Below are positions 59,933-64,000 of a stretch of 64,000 nt of DNA, piece after piece. The notes under the pieces are model-generated. The model worked only from the letters and a program-made list of their open reading frames with translations, ran no database searches and was not told the origin of the DNA. Position numbers and translations under genes: made by a program. The stretch is from Mya arenaria (Eukaryota; Mollusca; Bivalvia; Myida; Myidae). Each line of letters begins with the position of its first letter. The stretch's first letter is position 1. The stretch spans positions 52,212,949 to 52,276,948 of the forward strand of contig NC_069123.1 of the NCBI RefSeq assembly GCF_026914265.1, in the 5' to 3' direction.

Positions 59933-60953
59933 TATTCACGCTACAGACGAGCTTCCGCTGTATGACGTCATAAAGCAAACAGTTGGCGCGCTTTTCCTTT
60001 AAATCCAACCAATTTCAGTAGATGAAGATTATAGTTTAAAAGCCTCCAATTTATATAAAATTGGTGCATAGATAAAAATAAAAACGAATTAAATCAAAAT
60101 AAAAAAAATCCAAGTATTAACATGACAGCATTTTATGACATTAATTAATGAAGTTTCACAACTCGTTAAACCTTAACTTAAGGCTAAAATGCTAAACTTT
60201 GGTTGCAATATCTCAGTAATTTACGCAGCGAAAAAACAATCAAACCAAAAACAAACAACGACTGAGATCGGATACTTGAAGCGAAGGATTGGATTTATTT
60301 ATTTCCAAGGCATTCAGGATCGTGGCACAACGGTGACCTACACTTGTTACAATTACCGTACACTATACAAGGTATGTATGTATAGGTTTTGTAAGACAAT
60401 AACACTCATGAAGCATACGGGCAAATTAAAACAGACATTTAAATCTTCAAAAAGGAAAAACATTTCATTTTCATTCAATCGAAACGAGGAAATGGCTTCC
60501 ATATGACCTCACTAAAAGCGTCATTCATATATTTAATATAATATGTAAATGCTTTATGCGATTCGTAATGTCACTCGAACCATTCGGTATGTGCGTGCAC
60601 ATGCATTTTGAACTCAACAACACCAGTATGTTGTGTATACAAGTCCTTCTCCATAGATTAAATAATGAGGTAATGTTCGCCCACAAGTCATTTCAGCCAA
60701 AATGTTCTGTTGCCAGAGTTGATAAATTATGAAAGCTTGCCAAATTTGAACGTCTTGGACTACAGCGAAATTGGTGCATTGGCTTAATGCTTTTCGGTTC
60801 ATGTTAAATAAAAAAATGCCTCAAACAAAACATCATATATTTTAGCATTATATCGATTGTCAACATTCCCAAAGCTGTCAAATGCATTTATGTACTGGAA
60901 TTTAAAAATCACTTGTAAGATCATCTTCATTTTTTGCATTATGCATTTGGTTC
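59933..60953. other. Intergenic region between divergent transporter genes, left part
   Basis: Probably includes the promoter of the minus-strand transporter. No TATA or other motif can be assigned. Short frames (60189-60506 and others) have no support. Confidence 0.4.
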
Positions 60954-61285
60954 TTTAAAGCTGCACTCTCACAGATTGACCATTTTATCAACATTTCTAT
61001 CTTTTGTCTTGGAAAGAGCAAATCTTTGCGTTAATTTCTGCAAGCCAATGATATAAGATTGCTGACAAAACATCAGACCGTAGATTTTCATATTTCCGTT
61101 CGAAAATTAATGTTTTATGCATAAAACATCAAATTTTTAACTTTTAAGTATAAAAATCTGCGATCTGATTTTTTCAGCTGTTTTATATAACTGGTTTCCA
61201 TGGATTTTTGCAAAAATTGGCTCTTTCCAAGACAAAAAATAAAAAAGTTGTCAAAACGTTTTATCTGTGAGAGTGCAGCTTTAAA
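60954..61285. mobile_element. Palindromic MITE with AGCTGCACTCTCA ends, copy 3
   Basis: The best-kept copy. TTTAAAGCTGCACTCTCACA at the left and TGTGAGAGTGCAGCTTTAAA at the right are perfect inverted repeats of 20 bases, and the interior continues as an imperfect palindrome. TTAA occurs at both boundaries. It lies between the divergent transporter genes. Confidence 0.82.
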
Positions 61286-62038
61286 AGAAGTCCTAAAATC
61301 ATTTGTTAATAATCTGGAGTCCGTTACCACTTGTCATGCTAGGTTATATTCTTACACGAACAGTCTGACGTCTACTTCAACAACAGCATCTCCAATGTTT
61401 GGACATATGAGAGATACGACACTTGTCAAATAACAAATCAGACTTCAAGCGATACTTCAATATTGTTGAACAGTACACAAAACAATTTATACCACAGATC
61501 ACAAAATTCATTTCGATTTGAGATATACCCAGATTAGTGTGGGCTTTGTACATAAAGCATTTAAGGTTCATGTTATATACGTAAAACATTACAATTTTAT
61601 CCCAAACTACGCCATGCCATTCGAAAATGCACTTTTTTATGACACATTTATCTCATCTTCATATTTTTTTGTATACATCATGGTATATAACGTTCAATAT
61701 TTATATATTACGCCGTTATGCAGTAAATAAAGTATGTCCTTTACGTTACAAACATGCAGACGACAACACTTTAAAAAATATACATTCAACCACACAACAA
61801 ATAAAGATATTCATTTATTATATGCTTTCCAGCGGTTTATAGAGATTTATCAGTGAAATCAAATTATGTTTCACTGTTTCACATGTTGTTATTTTCACTG
61901 TAAAATTTTGACCGCTAGAGTCTTCCGTGCAAATTATTATAGCGAAAATGACTTCGTTCGCATACAAATTTTGTGTTGTTTTTTTTTCTAAAAAAATACA
62001 ATAAAGGGTCATTTTCTAACCTTTTAAGGTACAAAATT
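61286..62038. other. Spacer
   Basis: No gene recognised. A short inverted motif (CAGTGAAAT...GTTTCACTG) lies near 61850-61878. Confidence 0.4.
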
Positions 62039-62344
62039 TCAAGGCCTAGTTTAAGAACAAAAAAAGTAAATAAAATAAATAAATAAAAAAATAAAATAAA
62101 AAAAGTTATGTACAGTACACAACCTCTGTTTATTGATCTTAATCTACCTGCCTTGAGCCCTTTTTTCAGATCTGCGATCTTAGTATCCTACTGTGCAGTT
62201 TTAGAGATAAATTATAAAAATGGACACTAAATGGCCCTGAGCCAATAAACGAATACACAGGAAATTGGCCTCTACTGTGACAACAGTGCAATTAGCACAA
62301 CAGGTGATTATCATGCCAAACATTCCTTAAACTAGGCCTTTAAG
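62039..62344 (-). repeat. Interspersed element, third copy (minus strand)
   Basis: On the minus strand this matches 24047-24345 and 24350-24665: GGCATGATAATCACCTGTTG, AATTGCACTG, TTCGTTTATTGGCTCAGGGC, CACAGTAGGATACTAAGATC and GATTAAGATCAATAAACAGA. It ends in AAACTAGGCCTT. On the plus strand it begins AAGGCCTAGTTTAAG, so this copy has short inverted ends. Confidence 0.75.
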
Positions 62345-62833
62345 AAAAAGAAAAAAATCGTTTCAGTGGAAGATCGCCGCATATTTCACAAAACAAACCA
62401 AACTCAATTGAAACAAAAAATTATTTTACATACAGTATATGATTTTAAAAATGAGATTGCTTTATTTCAAAGTTGAATATTTTTCACTGTTTCGAAATTT
62501 AAGCCAGTCTCACGTCCACATAAAACGTTAGGGCACAGGGCTTGGACACATTTTTCACGACGTCATTTCGGCAATGACGTTTTTACCCACGTCATAAAAG
62601 CAAACTAGTTTCCTTGTAAGATCGTAATATATTTCACTGGGTATGCACTTAAAGCTATATTTCACGAGTGACATATTTAATGAACATTGCAATTAAAAAT
62701 ATGTCTTACTCCATAGATGCCAAGTGAAGTAGCAATTTCTGGACAGTGATTATAAACATGCTAACGAGATAAACTCCCTGTCATTTACTTCACACACAAC
62801 ATTTAAAACGACGTATTCATATAAAATACAAAC
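62345..62833. other. Upstream region of the second transporter gene
   Basis: Contains fragments related to the 22485 palindromic element (TGTAAGATCGTAATATATTT near 62617). The promoter is presumably here, but no motif can be named. Confidence 0.4.
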
Positions 62834-64000
62834 ATGGAAACTAAAGAAGAACTAGGAGCTAAAAAGGACGATGCTGGGAAACCTATGAAAAGTACAGTGA
62901 CAAAGGTCATTGAAACTGGATTTCTCGTGGCGGCATGGTCGGTCATGGTAAGTTGGACACAATGAACTATTGAACTAAAATGGAATCTACCTCCATTCTA
63001 CAAGGTATAATTGTATATGATACTGCCACACTCCAATTCACCTTGTAATATATATATATCTTGTTTGGTAGTGTGCTGTAACAAATCAAATCGATTTTTT
63101 TTTTCAATTAGAAACGCCACAGCTCCAATTGTTTGTTTTTTGTTTTTGTTATTTTCGGTGCTATTTCAGGGTATATATTCGGAAATATACGGGCCCACTC
63201 AGAAAGACCTGGTTCTGAAACTAAACGCAGACTATGAGCAGATCGCGGTTGCTATTTCCGGGCGGACGGTGGGTTGGTTTCCGGGGTGCGTCCTGGGTGG
63301 GCTGTTGGTTGATCGGTTCGGACGCTGGTGTCACGTGATGTTGGCGGTCAGCCTGGAAGTTGCCGCCGCCGCTACTGTGGCCGTGCCTTACATTTCAAGC
63401 GTCAATCTACTTTGGGCAATCTGCTTTATTGGAGGCATCATGGAGTCCGTGATAAACATAGGTACTGCTCATATTTTCATTATTTCTTTACCTTTATCAC
63501 ATGTAAGGCCACAGTTGTTTTTATTATTTTATGCATGGTGCAAGAAAATATTTTCTCAAAGCCATTTATCAATGAACGACATGTTTAAGTATACAAGTAC
63601 ATACATTGTACTAAATAGTGTTTCTTGAACAACGGATATGCATATCTCCCATGGCCGAGAGTGTAAGATTATGAGTATCTTCCATGGCCGAGAGTGTAAG
63701 ATAGGTTCATTCCGACCCGAGCGTAGAGTGTTTTGCGGAAACGAGGTTTACCGAGTTTCCGCAAAACACCCTGCGCAAGGGTCGGAATGAACCTATCTTA
63801 CACGAGCGGCTATGGTAGATGCTTTTTCTCCCACCTCAGTTAAACAAAATAAAGTAAAAATGTATTACTATTGCGTATGGATATGCGATAGCACGTGATT
63901 GTCATGGATACGTGCGCAGTGATCCAGTTAATGTTAATAGTCAAATCGGTCTTTTTAAATAGTTCTAAGGAAAATGAAGCATTATTTCTTGAATGGTGCG
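62834..64000 (+). CDS. MFS transporter, MFSD4/NaGLT1-like (3' end outside window)
   Basis: Two exons are seen: 62834-62947 (38 codons, phase 0 donor GTAAGT) and 63170-63461 (292 nt, phase 1 donor GTACTG). The remaining exon or exons lie beyond 64000. Exon 2 has exactly the same length and intron phases as exon 2 of the minus-strand gene at 58182-59932. Shared blocks are IYGPTQKDL, ISGRTVGWFPG, GGLLVDRFGRWCHVML and LLWAICFIGGIMES. Unlike its neighbour it keeps a standard motif A (DRFGR). The N-terminus is longer and charged (METKEELGAKKDD...). Downstream, the intron holds a mobile-element copy from about 63655. Substrate is unknown; sodium-coupled sugar transport is inferred from family knowledge only. 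Confidence 0.85.
63655..64000 (+). mobile_element. Interspersed element with GTTTTGCGGAAACGAGG palindrome, copy 3 (cut by window end)
   Basis: Shares its whole order with 27695-28030 and its first 240 bases with the minus-strand copy 42885-43125. The inner palindrome is best kept here: GTGTAAGATAGGTTCATTCC at 63688-63707 is inverted at 63786-63805 (GGAATGAACCTATCTTACAC), with GTTTTGCGGAAAC facing GTTTCCGCAAAAC. The first 50 bases repeat the CCATGGCCGAGAGTGTAAGA motif. It lies in an intron of the transporter. Confidence 0.8.

Overview
The window looks like nuclear DNA of a bivalve mollusc. Genes are sparse and split by introns. The background is AT-rich, short interspersed repeats are dense, and the gene families present (ependymin-related proteins, PMP22/claudin-like four-pass proteins, MFSD4/NaGLT1-like transporters) are ones that molluscs expand in tandem. 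The species assignment is inference. No bacterial, viral or CRISPR architecture was seen.

Layout: (1) Three PMP22/claudin-like genes lie on the + strand at 2.8-6.4 kb, 26.2-27.3 kb and 34.2-35.3 kb. They share one architecture: three coding exons, both introns in phase 1, and a W...[GA]LW...C...C signature in the first extracellular loop. Tandem arrays of 33, 41 and 49 bp units lie between genes A and B, a 28 bp array lies between B and C, and a 47 bp array of about 6.9 kb follows C. (2) Two ependymin-related genes lie on the + strand at 46.0-47.7 kb and 50.0-57.3 kb, with identical exon sizes for exons 2 and 3. A 947 bp DNA transposon with 33 bp terminal inverted repeats and a 6 bp target duplication sits 98 bp upstream of the first. 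(3) A divergent pair of MFSD4-like transporter genes: a complete one on the - strand (58.2-59.9 kb) and one on the + strand (from 62.8 kb) that runs off the window.

The most striking observation is in intron 3 of the second ependymin gene. A satellite of about 115 copies of a 47 bp unit fills the intron (about 6.2 kb against 115 bp in the paralogue). The unit is recognisably the last 40 bases of the gene's own exon 3 plus the first 7 bases of its intron, including the 5' splice site. By hand alignment 37 of 47 positions match with no gaps. The copies nearest the exon are degenerate but keep the exon-like splice-site bases, while distal ones form homogenised blocks. This is an exon/splice-junction-derived satellite in place, with about a hundred decoy donor-like sites inside the intron.

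Tandem arrays make up roughly a third of the window. The rest of the non-coding DNA holds small inverted-repeat elements (several families), one tRNA-derived SINE with a perfect 15 bp target duplication, a worn LINE fragment and microsatellites. Several apparent long ORFs are only tandem repeats read in a frame and are rejected as genes. No functional link between the three gene families is visible beyond proximity.
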